Origin: Poa pratensis
Taxonomy: Eukaryota > Streptophyta > Magnoliopsida > Poales > Poaceae
Length of the DNA stretch: 64,000 nt
Assembly: GCA_947311845.1 (NCBI GenBank)
Contig: CAMZMU010000035.1
Coordinates: forward strand, 4,969,726 to 5,033,725
Reading direction: 5' to 3'
The translations under genes and the position numbers were made by a program. Below, in pieces: positions 63,493-64,000 of this stretch. The notes below the pieces were generated by a model that was not told where the DNA came from, did no database searches, and saw nothing but the letters and a program-made list of their open reading frames with translations. Position 1 is the stretch's first letter, and each line of letters starts with the position of its first letter.

Positions 63493-64000
63493 TTTTTTTT
63501 TTTTTTGAACAAGGAGCAGCCCCGAAGGGCTTGGATACCATTAGTGGCGAGTACATTTTACATCAGAGAGCAGAACAAAAATAGAAAATACAACCAAGTC
63601 CTTGAATTTTACATGATAGACCCTACAGAGAAAATTAGGAAAGCAATTGGGTCCTCCGCCATTATCCGATACGAGAGAGCTCAAGCCGCAGCCGTCTTCC
63701 TCCGCGCCGGGGACTACACCACTTGACTCGAAGAGGACGTTGAGCGCCACGGCGAGCTCTGCAAAGGGCGTCCGCATGGAGGTTGAACAAACGCCGAAGA
63801 ACTCCGGCGAAGAGTTTGGCCACCAGATGGCCTCCAGGGTCGATCGGCCACAGACGGCCGCCGAGATTGTACAACGAAGTTTGGTATCTCTACTCCATGG
63901 CAGCTGATTGACAACATCGCGCCCAGCAGATTGCCTCCTCTCAACACTACCACCGTGAGCAGAGCAAGCAATTACCTCGTCATTCACCAAGATCCTGCTG
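63493..64000 (-). mobile_element. 3' end of a retroposon, minus orientation, running off the window
   Basis: A T14 run (63493-63506) on the plus strand marks an A-tail on minus. It is followed by GAACAAGGAGCAGCCCCGAA-type sequence and then GC-rich coding-like sequence to the end of the window. The minus frame 63990-63541 is open (MVNDEVIACSAHGG...), but I do not recognise it. It may be a LINE or a processed gene copy; only its 3' portion is in view. Confidence 0.45.

Overview
This is a plant nuclear window from a grass, most likely a Pooideae (wheat, barley, oat or ryegrass relatives). The evidence is: spliced genes with GT-AG introns; a Bowman-Birk inhibitor with the grass double-domain layout; a grass-type glycine-rich wall protein; Stowaway, Tourist and hAT MITEs; CACTA elements with TTCTGTGGCGCA subterminal repeats; and LTR sequences I remember from Triticeae genomes. 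Species cannot be fixed from sequence alone.

Layout. 0-5 kb: a probable Helitron carrying a broken nuclear methyltransferase fragment and a piece of plastid ndhE. 6-7 kb: an intact two-exon glycine-rich, cysteine-tailed secreted protein gene (minus strand) with an upstream cluster of CATGCA motifs. 9.7-15.1 kb: a DUF26/CRK-type receptor-like kinase pseudogene (minus), broken by a frameshift, a stop and a 537-bp hAT MITE inside the kinase exon, with a 1.57-kb retroposon inserted exactly behind its stop codon. 18.2-18.9 kb: an intact Bowman-Birk trypsin inhibitor gene; a broken paralogue lies at 26.6 kb. Between them is a 6.2-kb Ty1/copia element (19431-25619, TSD GTAGT) that itself holds a 1.6-kb LTR-like insertion. 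33.2-34.9 kb: an intact DUF247 (UPF0481) membrane protein gene.

35.5-63.3 kb: a tandem pair of small secreted-peptide genes on the same strand as the DUF247 gene. The first copy (35780-36006) has a frameshift in its signal peptide. The second copy has an intact 64-aa reading frame (62772-62966), but its promoter (37500-37785) is separated from it by about 25 kb of nested transposons. A 5.85-kb L1-type LINE sits in the 5' leader (TSD AAACTCATCTCCCA). A non-autonomous LTR retrotransposon (42205-61284, TSD AGTGC) sits in LINE ORF2. A 10.9-kb CACTA element (47698-58600, TSD TTA) and a truncated LINE (44813-45223) sit in that retrotransposon, and a 1.06-kb CACTA (59106-60164, TSD GTT) sits in its LTR. 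Both sides of most junctions can be read directly.

How the genes may relate: a DUF247 gene followed by small secreted-peptide genes recalls the grass S/Z self-incompatibility loci, where DUF247 proteins are pollen determinants and small secreted proteins act in the stigma. This is an inference by arrangement only, since DUF247 genes are numerous in grasses. The kinase, inhibitor and glycine-rich genes look like ordinary surface or defence genes. More than half of the window is recognisable transposon sequence.
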